In this document: positions 38,788 to 49,720 of the stretch, piece after piece
Layout: each line of letters starts with the position of its first letter
Position numbering within the stretch: the first letter of the stretch is position 1
Position numbers and translations under genes: made by a program
Source: Synechocystis sp. PCC 7509
GTDB taxonomy: Bacteria; Cyanobacteriota; Cyanobacteriia; Cyanobacteriales; Chroococcidiopsidaceae
Length of the DNA: 64,000 nt
Direction of reading: 5' to 3'
NCBI RefSeq assembly: GCF_000332075.2
Contig: NZ_KI966369.1
Location: 18,888 to 82,887, forward strand
Notes under the pieces: generated by a model
Seen by the model: only the letters and a program-made list of their open reading frames with translations
Databases searched by the model: none
Told to the model about the DNA's origin: nothing

Positions 38788-40476
38788 TTACGATGAAATT
38801 ACTTCATCATCAACAATTTCAATCCGGTAATTGTATCCTTGCTCTACTAAAAAAAGTTGGCGATGGCGAGCAAAATCTTCCTCACAGGTGCGAAGCGATA
38901 CTAAAGTATAAAAATGAGCGCTGTGACCATCGGTTTTAGGACGGAGAACTCGCCCTAATCTTTGTGCCTCTTCCTGACGAGAGCCGTATTTACCTGAAAC
39001 TTGAATTAAAACATCTGCATCAGGCAGATCCAGAGCAAAGTTACCAACTCTTGACAAGATTAATCCAGTTATAGCTCCGCAGCGAAATTGTTCGTACAGG
39101 CGATCGCGCTCTGACTGTGGCGTTTTTCCCGTCACCACAGGTAATTTTGTTTTTTGGGCAATCTGCTTGAGTTGCTCCAAATATTCGCCAATGATTAGGA
39201 TGCGATGTCCTGCTTCTTTTTGTAGCAACGATTGCACGACTTCATATTTGCGGGGATTTTCTGCAGCAATCCGAAACTGATGACGTTTGTCTGCTAAGGC
39301 ATATTCCATCTGGCGATCGGGAGCTTGCGGTACGCGAATTTCAACACATTCGGCGGGGGCAATAAAGCCCTGTACTTCCAGTTCGCGCCAGGGAACATCG
39401 TAGCGTTTGGGACCAATTAGCGCGAAAACATCGCCTTCCTTGCCATCTTCTCGAATCAGCGTGGCGGTTAAACCCAAACGTCTCCGAGCTTGCAGTTCGG
39501 CAGTAATGCGGAAAATAGGTGCGGGCAATAAGTGAACTTCATCGTAGATAATTAATCCCCACGAGCGCGCGCTGAACAACTGAAAATGGGGAAATTCACC
39601 ATCTTTATTAGAGCGATAGCTGAGAATTTGGTAAGTTGCCAGTGTCACGGGTGCTGTTTGTTTTGATTCTCCACTATATTCGGCGATCGCATCCTCTGGC
39701 AATGTAGTTTTATCGAGCAATTCCCGTCGCCACTGGCGCACCGAAGTGAGGCTACTGGTAAGAACAAGAGTATTTGACTGCACCGTAGTCATTGCTGCCA
39801 ATCCCACCATTGTTTTTCCGGCTCCACAGGGTAGGACAATCACGCCGCTACCACCCTGGGCGCGTCCTGCTTGGTAGAATGCGGCGACAGCTTCTTTTTG
39901 ATAGTGGCGGAGGTCAAAAGCAGATCCAGATTGGCTAATCGAGCGTAGTTCAATAGCCAGCGCCTCTCCTTCCACATATCCAGCTAAATCTTCCGCCGGA
40001 TACCCTGCTGCCAGCAACGCCTGTTTCAGTACCCCACGATTGGCAGCATTGACTTGAAAAACTAAATCTGAACAGCGAGTATCCAAAAACTTTGAGATTG
40101 TCTGATTCCGGCGGAGCAATTCTGCTAAAGGTAAATCTGCCATTTTTAGCAGCAAATGCCCATCACCTCTCTCAATCACGGTTAACCCATAGCGGCTACC
40201 CAATGATGTAATTTCTTGAGCTACTGCCTCCGGCATTGAATACTTGGCGTGCGATCGCAGGGCAGCAATCATTTCGGAAACGGGCATTCCCGCCGCCCGT
40301 GCGTTCCAGACGCTTAACGGTGAAATTTGGTAGGTGTGAATGTGTTCCGGGCTTTTAATGAGTTCGGCAAAAGGAGAAATTGCATCACGGGCAGCATCTG
40401 CACGCGGCGAATGAACTTCTAGAAGAACAGTGCGATCGCTTTGGATAATTAGAGCATTTTCAACAATGTAAGACAT
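38788..40476 (-). CDS. XPB/Ssl2-type DNA helicase
   Basis: 562 residues. An N-terminal damage-recognition-like region (1-190) is followed by LRHYQKEAV, Walker A LPCGAGKT, Walker B IIYDEVHLL (DEVH), GLTATLIRED, and C-terminal helicase motifs ILIIGEYLEQ and AQRLGRVLRP. These mark a bacterial XPB superfamily-2 helicase. The start lies 11 bases after the stop of the upstream gene, so the pair forms an operon. It is probably involved in DNA repair or processing. Confidence 0.9.
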   Translation of the reverse strand: MSYIVENALIIQSDRTVLLEVHSPRADAARDAISPFAELIKSPEHIHTYQISPLSVWNARAAGMPVSEMIAALRSHAKYSMPEAVAQEITSLGSRYGLTVIERGDGHLLLKMADLPLAELLRRNQTISKFLDTRCSDLVFQVNAANRGVLKQALLAAGYPAEDLAGYVEGEALAIELRSISQSGSAFDLRHYQKEAVAAFYQAGRAQGGSGVIVLPCGAGKTMVGLAAMTTVQSNTLVLTSSLTSVRQWRRELLDKTTLPEDAIAEYSGESKQTAPVTLATYQILSYRSNKDGEFPHFQLFSARSWGLIIYDEVHLLPAPIFRITAELQARRRLGLTATLIREDGKEGDVFALIGPKRYDVPWRELEVQGFIAPAECVEIRVPQAPDRQMEYALADKRHQFRIAAENPRKYEVVQSLLQKEAGHRILIIGEYLEQLKQIAQKTKLPVVTGKTPQSERDRLYEQFRCGAITGLILSRVGNFALDLPDADVLIQVSGKYGSRQEEAQRLGRVLRPKTDGHSAHFYTLVSLRTCEEDFARHRQLFLVEQGYNYRIEIVDDEVISS

Positions 40477-40487
40477 AATGGCTCAAC

Positions 40488-42356
40488 TCAAACAGGAAGG
40501 CTGTAACCCAATTTTTTTAAAGCATTATGAAATTTGGCTGCTGTTGCGGCAGGTACAACCAAGTAGCAAGCTTGTCCAATAGCAACTTCTTTCGGTACGT
40601 CAGCGAGGAAGCAATAGGCTTTGGTGCGAGAATCATTGGCAATCAAGTTAGCAAGGGCGGTGTCTGTACAGCGAATTAATCGCGCGGAACCCAAATCTTG
40701 CAAACTGGTAATGCGTGTTTTTAAGTCGGCAAGAAATTGTGTTACAGGTTGTGGTAGTGCTTCGCTGCTATTCATACGCAAGAATTTTTGCAGTTCATCC
40801 ACACTCCGTCCCTGAGAAATCGCCTCCAGCAATTTTCCCTGCTCTAGCTGCCACACCACATCAGAAACTGGTTGCAGAAAACTATCAAGGAGTAAGCGAT
40901 CGGCACGACTCAGGGGTTGCACTGCTACCACTTCTAGGTTAGGCAAAATTCGCAGCACTTGTTTTGGTGGCAAGGTTGCAGGGGTATAAAAGTCACTCAA
41001 GCCCAAGCAATATGCGCCCAATGGAGTTAACCGAAAATACGTCAATCCGTCATAGCGACTCAAACATCCACTGTAGTAGTAATCCAGACTTACATCTTTT
41101 TGAAAGTTGAATACGCCATCATCAGGATGAATATACGCTACATCCACTAATCCTAAAGTAGAGACATATTCAAATAAAAAACACAGGATGTATCGTGCCT
41201 CTAAAATTAGGAAACTGGAATCATATAGTGAACCGTACCCTTCTAGTGTCAAGCTCTCAGGATTACGGCTAACTTCAAACTCATAACCTGCGGCAATTAT
41301 GTAGCGAAAGAAATCAGTTACCTCAATCCAGCGACCAACCGGACAATCTTTGAGAGCGTCAACAATTTTACTCCGCCGTCCGGTAGCCGCCGTTAAACTC
41401 CGTTTTCCTTTGCCTGTTTGTCCTTTGATACTATCAACTCGTCTTAGTTCGTCGAGTAAGGTATTTTTTAACCAGCTTTTCCAGAGGGTTTGTAATACCT
41501 TTTCCCTTGGCTCATTTAATGCCTTTTGTCCTGCTTTCGTCAACCCCAGTCGTTTAGCACTAAGTTCTACCAGTTTGCCTGCCTGTAACAGCATTACCCA
41601 AGCAAAAGGTTTGATAAATCCGATCTCGTAATTATACTGCCGACCTCCTGGTGATTGAGTTGCCGTCCAATCACTATAATAATCTCCCATTTCTAGCACT
41701 TCGGCGATCGCGCTCAGAGTTACACCAGTGGGATAAAACGTCTTGTCACTGATGGTGACTTTGCCTAAATCTACCAGCCGCAGGATAGTCTGCAAGTCCC
41801 GCCCTGCTAATGACTCTGTTTCGCGTAGGTGTAGTGGTAGTTCAAAGGAGCGGGATTCCCGTTGGCGATTGCTGTAGCCGTAGTTTTTCTCGGTACGAGA
41901 GAGAGTGTTTGGCAAACTTTCCACACTTTGAATGCGTGTTGGTTCGGGAATTGGTACAAACGCCTTAAGTCGTGCTTTCAAATCTTGAGGCATTGTGAAA
42001 CTGTAAAAAAACCAGCCCAAAATGGAGGGCTTATAGTTGTAAGAGTAGTGTCCACCTGTATCCCAAAGGGGTTCTTGACCGTACTTACTAATAAATCGTG
42101 CTGGCTGATAGCGATCGTCTGCTGAATGCACCACTTCGGAAATTACTGCTTGCTGGAGGCGATCACACTGTTTCCAAAGGTTTTGCAGCGCTTCACCTTG
42201 CATTTGTTGCCAGACATGATTTATCAGTTCAGCTTTACGCGAGGGAATGTTGCTCGTAGCCTGCAAGCTTGCCAGCGCCTTCAATTGCTCAACCGTTTGG
42301 TGGTTAAGTGCCTCTAGTACCGTGGGAATGCGATCAGGTTGATTGTAGTAGGGCAT
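40488..42356 (-). CDS. XPB-partner protein with helicase-associated C-terminal domain
   Basis: 622 residues with no helicase motors of its own. The N-terminus looks like a SAP/winged-helix segment (TVEQLKALASLQATSNIPSR). The C-terminal third (LEVVAVQPLSRADRLLLDSF, SLQDLGSARLIRCTD) fits the helicase-C-3/XPB-associated domain found beside bacterial XPB. It is upstream of XPB in one operon. In archaea the XPB partner is the nuclease Bax1; here a nuclease active site is not obvious, so its role as loader or nuclease is open. Confidence 0.7.
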   Translation of the reverse strand: MPYYNQPDRIPTVLEALNHQTVEQLKALASLQATSNIPSRKAELINHVWQQMQGEALQNLWKQCDRLQQAVISEVVHSADDRYQPARFISKYGQEPLWDTGGHYSYNYKPSILGWFFYSFTMPQDLKARLKAFVPIPEPTRIQSVESLPNTLSRTEKNYGYSNRQRESRSFELPLHLRETESLAGRDLQTILRLVDLGKVTISDKTFYPTGVTLSAIAEVLEMGDYYSDWTATQSPGGRQYNYEIGFIKPFAWVMLLQAGKLVELSAKRLGLTKAGQKALNEPREKVLQTLWKSWLKNTLLDELRRVDSIKGQTGKGKRSLTAATGRRSKIVDALKDCPVGRWIEVTDFFRYIIAAGYEFEVSRNPESLTLEGYGSLYDSSFLILEARYILCFLFEYVSTLGLVDVAYIHPDDGVFNFQKDVSLDYYYSGCLSRYDGLTYFRLTPLGAYCLGLSDFYTPATLPPKQVLRILPNLEVVAVQPLSRADRLLLDSFLQPVSDVVWQLEQGKLLEAISQGRSVDELQKFLRMNSSEALPQPVTQFLADLKTRITSLQDLGSARLIRCTDTALANLIANDSRTKAYCFLADVPKEVAIGQACYLVVPAATAAKFHNALKKLGYSLPV

Positions 42357-42463
42357 GAATCGCTGATTTTGATGAACTGATTATTCTTTTTACTAGAATA
42401 CTGTTTCTATTGCAAAAACTTTGTGAGCATTGAAAACACCTGTTATCCTATCGAAATGCCATC

Positions 42464-43096
42464 TTATTTTTTAATCTGACTTCTTACCCAACTGCGAAAG
42501 ACTTTTACCAACTCAAGATAATCCATTGTTTTTGCTTGTTGTAAAAACCCGGCAATTTCTGAAATCGGTATACTTGGAAAAAACTGACTCGTTTGAGATT
42601 TACAGTAAGCTCCATTTTGTAATTGCTCAACCATTAACAACTCTCCGTTGTAAACCCAGATTTCTGCTACACCTAAATCTGCATAAACCTGGAGGCGATT
42701 TGGAGAACTGCTGGTAATGTCAATTTCAATTACTAAATCGGGTCCCGGATCGACGGTAAGATCCAATCGCTTCTTACCTCGAACTAAGGCGATATTACGG
42801 AAATAAAAACATTCATCAGGTTCCGCACCGCTTAATTCGGGTCTTTGAAAGGTCGTTGAACCTAAAGGATGAATTTGAATATTTAATTCTTCTGCCAAGG
42901 TTTCTACAAATCGACCCATGACCGTTTTACTTAATTCATGTTCTGGAGAGGGAGACATAATTTCTAGAGTACCGCGATTATAAGTAAGCCTAAAATGGCG
43001 ATCGCCTAGTTCTGACCGCAGAGTTTCATAAGTCTGCCAACTTATCCCCGAAAGATGGATTATTTCTGTAGGTAGCGTGAGCAATGTTGCAGTCAT
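42464..43096 (-). CDS. Uma2-family (DUF820) PD-(D/E)XK-like protein
   Basis: 210 residues, full length for the family. The core shows YNRGTLEIMSPSPEHE, then PDLVIEIDITSSSPNRLQVYADLGVAEIW, the Asp...Glu-x-x region of the nuclease-like fold. Here the second motif reads EID. Cyanobacteria have dozens of these; substrate and role are mostly unknown. It lies between the XPB operon and a truncated recombinase, all on the minus strand. Confidence 0.85.
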   Translation of the reverse strand: MTATLLTLPTEIIHLSGISWQTYETLRSELGDRHFRLTYNRGTLEIMSPSPEHELSKTVMGRFVETLAEELNIQIHPLGSTTFQRPELSGAEPDECFYFRNIALVRGKKRLDLTVDPGPDLVIEIDITSSSPNRLQVYADLGVAEIWVYNGELLMVEQLQNGAYCKSQTSQFFPSIPISEIAGFLQQAKTMDYLELVKVFRSWVRSQIKK

Positions 43097-43279
43097 GGTT
43101 TAACCTAAAACCTAAGTCTTTATTATGAATCACAAGGTGATCGCGCAAGCGCTGGTGCGAAATCTTGCAGCAGCAAACTCGCCGCCAATCGCCAATACCA
43201 CTTCCCCCCTCTGTTATACCTTACTCTAGTCAAGGGATCAGCACGATCGCAGAGCTTCTTTACCTTCGATTGGATGCTC

Positions 43280-43746
43280 TCACGATTCTAAATATAAACT
43301 AGAGCTATCGGTTGGTCGCGCATGAAGGTAACGCCCAGTCGTAGCAATATTAGCATGACCCAGCGTTTCTTTGACCAAGTGAACCGGAGCGCCGCGATCC
43401 ATTGCGTGACTTGCATGAGCATGACGCAGCCAGTGCGGCGATACAGTGTCAGCTACAACCTCCTCTAACCCTGGCACTCTTTTCGCCGCCGCTTTGACAA
43501 TGCGGTTGACCTGCATCTCCTTCAAATGCCCCTTTTTCTTACGGCTAGTAAACACTGGTTCACCAATTGCCGCATCACCCCGCATTGATTGCAATTCTTG
43601 CCAAAGTGAAGCAGGCAGCTTAATTGCCCGCGTTTTACCGCCTTTCCCGTAGACCAACACCTGTCCCCCGACATCCCTTGGTTGCAACGATAACCACTGC
43701 AACTGCGTCACTTCTGATACCCTTAGCCCTGCAACATACAGTAGCT
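43280..43746 (-). pseudogene. Tyrosine recombinase, N-terminus removed by IS6 copy 4
   Basis: About 155 residues of catalytic domain. Seen are the first Arg in AGLRVSEVTQL, Lys in GKGGKTRAIKL, HxxR in SPHWLRHAHAS, the His in LGHANIATTGRYLH and Tyr. The catalytic set is complete, but the SAM-like N-terminal domain is gone at the IS6 boundary (43747). The first codons of the open frame come from the IS. It may be from a XerC-like or plasmid integrase. Confidence 0.85.
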
Positions 43747-44578
43747 GGTTGTGTTGCAAAAAATGGTAGGCTGAAATAATTCCGCTAGAGAAAATCATTG
43801 TACCGGCCTCTAATGAATTCTAAATCCCCCTTCAAGTGGCGGCATTATCAGTCAGAAATCATCCTACGTTGTGTTCGGTGGTATCTAAGCTATCCGCTTT
43901 CCTATCGCCAAGTAACAGAGATGGTGAACGAGCGGGGATTAGATATACATCACAGCACCGTCTTCCGTTGGGTGCAAGAATATAGTCCAGAAATGGACAA
44001 ACGAGTCAGACCGTATCTAAAGCTTACTAATGACTCATGGCGGGTAGATGAAACCTATATTTTGGTCAAAGGCAAGCAGAAGTATTTATACCGAGCAGTC
44101 GATTCGGCAGGGAACACCTTAGACTTCCTCCTCACAGCGAAGCGGGATGCGAAAGCGGCGAAACGGTTTTTGCGTAAGACATTGAAAGCAATTCACACTT
44201 CCGTACCAAGAGTCATCACTGTGGATAAGAACCCTGCTTATCCAAAAGCGATTAACGTACTCAAAGCTGCCAATAAGTTACCCGAAGTAGTGAAATTACG
44301 ACAGATTAAATATCTCAATAATATTGTGGAGCAAGACCATCGGGGGATAAAACGATTAGTCAAACCAGGAATGGGATTTGGCTCCTTCAACACTGCAAGA
44401 AGAACCATTCGGGGATATGAAACTCTGAACATGGTTAGAAAAGGACAAGTTATTGGTGTTCCCAGGGGAGCCATCAAAGAGCGACTTGTCTTTATCTATC
44501 AAATCTTTGGGGTAGTTGCATAATTTCAACTCCTGCCACAGGGGTTTTCTGTCTTCACTAAGTTTTTGCAACACAACC
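43747..44578 (+). mobile_element. IS6-family element, copy 4 (intact)
   Basis: 832 bp, same ends and sequence as copy 3. The neighbours are CAGTAGCT and CTTTTGCG, so there is no target duplication. It joins two unrelated truncated genes, the recombinase and the strawberry-notch protein. Confidence 0.93.
43798..44523 (+). CDS. IS6-family transposase
   Basis: 241 residues, identical in protein sequence to copy 3; DDE positions intact. Confidence 0.93.
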   Translation: MYRPLMNSKSPFKWRHYQSEIILRCVRWYLSYPLSYRQVTEMVNERGLDIHHSTVFRWVQEYSPEMDKRVRPYLKLTNDSWRVDETYILVKGKQKYLYRAVDSAGNTLDFLLTAKRDAKAAKRFLRKTLKAIHTSVPRVITVDKNPAYPKAINVLKAANKLPEVVKLRQIKYLNNIVEQDHRGIKRLVKPGMGFGSFNTARRTIRGYETLNMVRKGQVIGVPRGAIKERLVFIYQIFGVVA

Positions 44579-47500
44579 CTTTTGCGACATTAAAGCACGT
44601 TAAATCAGCTTTAATGCGATTGTCTCCCGGTGGTCGATTGGTGGCAATTACTGCCAACTGGTTTAGTCCCAACAATCAACACTGGCAAGATTTGTTTACT
44701 AATCATCTAGAAAAATATGGCACGGTAGGATTTTCTTGCGGGATTCAAGGGAACGTTTGGCATAAGCATGGCGTTGGGATTGAAACTAGGATTACGGTAA
44801 TCGACCGGATTCCTACTACTGATACACAAGTTATTATTGACGAATGTTTAGAATTGCCTCAATTACTAGAGGAAATTTCCAAGCTACCACCTAGAACTGT
44901 AGAAGTTGCAAAACAAGTTTTAGCACCAGCTAAGGTTTTGTCTGCAACGCCAAGTACATTAGAGCGCTCCGTACAGCTAACTTTTGCTAAAGCAACAGCA
45001 GTTATTGGGTCAGAGCTAATTCCCGCAGATTTTGGAGAAATTATCGACCTAGAGTACGAAGTAATTGACTGGGATAGAAACACTTCGTCGTTAAGTTCGG
45101 GGATTTATGAAGCCTACGAGCCGCAAACCATCCGTATTCCAGGGACGAGTTCTCATATTACGCCCTTGGTGCAATCGGCGGCAATGGCTTCGGTAACTCC
45201 CCCAAAACCTGCCTACCGCCCCAAGTTGCCTCGAAAACTAATCACCGAAGGCATCCTTTCTGATGCTCAGTTAGAGTCTATTATCTACGCGGGTAATGCT
45301 CACGAGCAATTTCTCTCTCACTGGTACAAAGTTGACGAGTCTTTGGATCGGGTAGAGCGCTCTTTGGAGGGAGAATCTGGGGCTATTCAATTTCGCCAAG
45401 GGTATTTTATTGGCGATGGTACAGGAGTTGGTAAAGGTCGCCAATGCTGCGGTATTTTGCTAGATCGATGGCTGCGCGGTCAAAAGAAAGCACTTTGGTT
45501 TTCTAAATCAAGTAAGTTAATTGAAGACGCAAGGCGCGACTGGTCTGCGTTAGGGGGCAGCGAACATGACATTATTCCTTTGTCCAAGTTTAATCAAGGT
45601 GAAGCAATAAATTTAACTCAAGGGATTATTTTTAGTACCTACGCAACTCTCCGAACTGAAGCAAAGCAAGGTAAGATTTCACGAGTCGAGCAGCTTGTAA
45701 ATTGGTTGGGCAAAGATTTTGCAGGACTAATAATATTTGACGAATCCCACGCAATGGCCAACGCCCTTACCGAAAAAGGCGGTCGCGGTGATACGAAAGC
45801 CTCAATGCAAGGTGTCTGTGGTTTAAGACTCCAAAAAGCTTTACCCCAGGCACGAGTGCTTTATCTAAGCGCAACAGGTGCTACGGCACTTGCCAACTTA
45901 GGTTATTTAGATAGGCTGGGTTTGTGGGGTGGGGGAGATACCGCGTTTAAGAACCGCGAAGATTTTATTAGCAGTGTGGCAACTGGTGGAGTTGCCGCCC
46001 TCGAAGTCGTCGCTCGTGACCTTAAAGCTTTGGGACTGTATACTGCCCGGAGCCTTTCTTATGATGGAGTCGAGTACGAGGTATTGGAGCATCAACTGAC
46101 CCAAGCCCAAGTTGATATTTATGACCGTTACGCTGAGGCTTATCAAATTATTCACGCCAATATTGAGGCAGCAATGGAAGCCACTAATATTGTTTCCCCT
46201 GTCGGTAAAACTCGAAATTCTAACGCCAAATCAGCCGCTTATTCTGCCTTCGAGTCTACTAAGCAACGATTCTTTAACCACCTGCTAATTTCAATGAAAT
46301 GCCCAACTCTGATTAAAGCTATTGAGCAAGATTTGGAAGCTGGTCACGCTGTAGTTATTCAGCTTGTTTCTACCGACGAAGCGCTATTAGACCGAAGACT
46401 TGCCGAAATTCCCACGTCTCAGTACAACGACATTCAAGTGGATGTTACGCCTAGAGAATACCTGTTCGACTACCTGATGAAAGCTTTTCCGGTAGTGCTG
46501 CATCGAGTTTGGACAGACGGAGAAGGGGTAGAGCATTCCGAGCCTGCTACTGACGGCGATGGCAACCCAGTCTTCTGCGTTGAGGCGATCGCGCAAAGAG
46601 ACGAATTGATTGAGTCTTTAGCTTTATTGCCGCCAATTCCATCGGCTTTAGACCAAATTGTGCAGCACTTTGGTTACGAACAAGTAGCAGAATGTACTGG
46701 GCGAAGCAAGCGGATCGTCAGGGAAATTACAAGTAATAGCGACAAACTTGTAGTTCAAAAGCGTAGCGCTAACGCAAATTTAGCAGAAGCTCAAGCGTTT
46801 CAAAACGACCAAAAGCAAATTCTAATTTTCTCCCAGGCTGGCGGTACAGGTCGCTCTTACCACGCTGATAAGAGTGCCAAAAACCAGAGGGTAAGAAGAC
46901 ATTACTTGCTGGAATCTGGTTGGAGAGCGGACGAGGCTATCCAAGGGCTGGGACGTACTAACCGGAGTAATCAAAAGCAACCTCCGGTATTTGTGGTCGT
47001 CTCTACAGATGTTAAGGGCGAAAAGCGTTTTACTTCTACGATTTCTCGGCGGTTGGACTCTCTTGGAGCTTTAACTAAAGGTCAGAGGCAAACTGGAGGT
47101 CAAGGTTTATTTAAGGAGGAAGATAACCTAGAGAGCGATTATGCGAAGGCTTCTTTGCGCCAATTGTACACTGCTATCTTTCACGGTCAAATTGAGGGCT
47201 TTAGTTTAGGAAAATTCTTGGCTGTAACAGGTTTAAAGCTAGTAACGGAGGAAAACACTCTCAAGGAAGATTTACCCCCAATCACCCAATTTCTCAATCG
47301 CTGTCTGGCAATGCCGATTGCCGACCAAAAGCGCCTCTTTGAGGAATTAGAGTCACGGATTGAGTCTAGAATCGAACAAGCGATTAGCGCTGGAGTTTAC
47401 GAGGTTGGAATTGAAACGTTGCGTTCAGAAGGTTTTCGCGTTCTTGAACGTACTGTAGTTTACCAGCATCCTCGTACTCTTGCTTTAAGTCACGCCGTCA

Positions 47501-48219
47501 AAATTGAGCAAAAACAAAAGGCAAAAATTACTTCCCTCGATGCTGCTTTAGCAACAGCTAAGTTACAGGATGGTCAATTTTATATCAACGCAAAATCTGG
47601 GGCGGTTGCAGTAATATCGTCCACTAATAGCTTAATAAATGATGACGGCAGTTTTGTTCCCCGCGTCAATTTACTGCGCCCTTTGGGAAATAAAAAGCTA
47701 TGCGTTGAAGATTTTGAGAATTCTGAATGGAATGTTGCTTCTCTTGAGGAATTCACTTGTACTTGGAATCAAGAAATCCAAGATATGCCTGAGTTTACTT
47801 ACAGCACTTTCTACTTAATCACGGGACTACTACTGCCCATTTGGAAAAAGCTCGATCCTACTCTTATGCGGGTGTATCGACTACAAACCGATGATGGTGA
47901 ACAACTGCTTGGACGAGTTCTCAATACCGCTAGTATGTCTAGGATTGCCTCTCAATTTGGAATAAAGTGTTCGATGAGCGATCAGGAGATTTATCAATCA
48001 CTTATCGAACATAAGCAAAAAGTTAATTTAACAGAGAATCTAACTTTAGTTAATAGTCTAGTTGCGGGGGAACATCGAATTGAAATAATTGGTTTTCAAG
48101 GAAAAAGCGAACTTGACTTCCTTAAGTCTCTAGGAGCTTTTGGCGAAATTATCCAGTGGAAGGCAAGGGCTTTTATTCCAACCAAAACTGAAGTTGCCTT
48201 AGAAGTTATCAAGAAAATT
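44579..48219 (+). pseudogene. Strawberry-notch-type helicase with methyltransferase tail, truncated at both ends
   Basis: About 1213 codons between two IS6 copies. The beginning (MRLSPGGRLVAITANWFSPN) is the end of an N6-adenine-type methyltransferase domain. Helicase motifs follow: GDGTGVGKGRQCCGIL near 280, IIFDESHAMANA near 390, YLSATGA near 430, ILIFSQAGGTGRSYHAD near 755 and IQGLGRTNRSNQ near 790. The 5' side begins at the right end of IS6 copy 4, and the 3' side runs into copy 5, ending with IS-derived residues. Such methyltransferase/helicase proteins are typical of large plasmids and integrative elements. The lost N-terminus probably held the methyltransferase catalytic motif. Confidence 0.8.
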
Positions 48220-49051
48220 GGTTGTGTTGCAAAAAATGGTAGGCTGAAATAATTCCGCTAGAGAAAATCATTGTACCGGCCTCTAATGAATTCTAAATCC
48301 CCCTTCAAGTGGCGGCATTATCAGTCAGAAATCATCCTACGTTGTGTTCGGTGGTATCTAAGCTATCCGCTTTCCTATCGCCAAGTAACAGAGATGGTGA
48401 ACGAGCGGGGATTAGATATACATCACAGCACCGTCTTCCGTTGGGTGCAAGAATATAGTCCAGAAATGGACAAACGAGTCAGACCGTATCTAAAGCTTAC
48501 TAATGACTCATGGCGGGTAGATGAAACCTATATTTTGGTCAAAGGCAAGCAGAAGTATTTATACCGAGCAGTCGATTCGGCAGGGAACACCTTAGACTTC
48601 CTCCTCACAGCGAAGCGGGATGCGAAAGCGGCGAAACGGTTTTTGCGTAAGACATTGAAAGCAATTCACACTTCCGTACCAAGAGTCATCACTGTGGATA
48701 AGAACCCTGCTTATCCAAAAGCGATTAACGTACTCAAAGCTGCCAATAAGTTACCCGAAGTAGTGAAATTACGACAGATTAAATATCTCAATAATATTGT
48801 GGAGCAAGACCATCGGGGGATAAAACGATTAGTCAAACCAGGAATGGGATTTGGCTCCTTCAACACTGCAAGAAGAACCATTCGGGGATATGAAACTCTG
48901 AACATGGTTAGAAAAGGACAAGTTATTGGTGTTCCCAGGGGAGCCATCAAAGAGCGACTTGTCTTTATCTATCAAATCTTTGGGGTAGTTGCATAATTTC
49001 AACTCCTGCCACAGGGGTTTTCTGTCTTCACTAAGTTTTTGCAACACAACC
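48220..49051 (+). mobile_element. IS6-family element, copy 5 (intact)
   Basis: 832 bp, same ends and orientation as copies 3 and 4. The neighbours AGAAAATT and TTTCTGTT do not match. It joins the strawberry-notch gene to an IS630 fragment. Confidence 0.93.
48271..48996 (+). CDS. IS6-family transposase
   Basis: 241 residues, identical in protein sequence to the other intact copies. Confidence 0.93.
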   Translation: MYRPLMNSKSPFKWRHYQSEIILRCVRWYLSYPLSYRQVTEMVNERGLDIHHSTVFRWVQEYSPEMDKRVRPYLKLTNDSWRVDETYILVKGKQKYLYRAVDSAGNTLDFLLTAKRDAKAAKRFLRKTLKAIHTSVPRVITVDKNPAYPKAINVLKAANKLPEVVKLRQIKYLNNIVEQDHRGIKRLVKPGMGFGSFNTARRTIRGYETLNMVRKGQVIGVPRGAIKERLVFIYQIFGVVA

Positions 49052-49654
49052 TTTCTGTTCTCCCTTGCGGCTATAACTGTAACTGACAGGACTCCAGAGG
49101 CAACAACCGGACTCATCAAGGTACATCAGTTCAACACCGCCTAATTGTTCTACTTGTTTAAGCGCATCTAACTGAGCTTGTTTGAGTAGTTTGAACTCAA
49201 GATTTTGTTTGGCTCGATGACTGTGCCGTGTGCGTTTCCACTTGAAGCCCTTTTTTGCAACAAATGTCGCAAGCGGTCAGGACTTAATTTTACCTGTCTC
49301 TCCTGGGATAACTTGTGCGCTAGTTGGAGACTGTTATATGTGCGCCCTTCTTTCTCCAAACACTGCTCTAAGTATTGTAAGTCTGTTTCTGACCATTTAC
49401 GCTTTGCTCCGCGCCCTGGCGCTTCCCACAAACCACTTAACCCATCTGCTTGCCAGCGCCGAATTGTGGCTCTTACGGTATGCTCATGACACTTCTTTAA
49501 TTTCTGCAATTGCAGGCGTATTCCACCCCTGCGCGTTTAGGCGCAACATATGGGCGCGATCTCTTGTCCTCTGTGGCACACTGGTGGCTACTCGCAATTC
49601 CAATAGTGTACGGTCTTCTTCCTCTGTCAAAACTATCCGGATGGGAGCAGGCAT
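49052..49654 (-). pseudogene. IS630-family transposase, frameshifted and truncated
   Basis: Starts at ATG 49654 (MPAPIRIVLTEEEDRTLLEL). It continues through the HTH region (CHEHTVRATIRRWQADGLSG) and ends in the first catalytic-Asp region LMYLDESGCCLW, cut by IS6 copy 5. The reading frame shifts twice: one extra base near 49505 (AATTAAAG), and a -1 shift near 49257 at a CAAAAAAGG run. IS630 elements can use A-rich programmed frameshifts, so the second may be natural; the first and the truncation make it inactive. Confidence 0.75.
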
Positions 49655-49720
49655 TAGGAAAATTGCCTCAGTACAGAAAACACATCCCTTTTATCTTACA
49701 TTTTATTGCAGCCGCCTACT

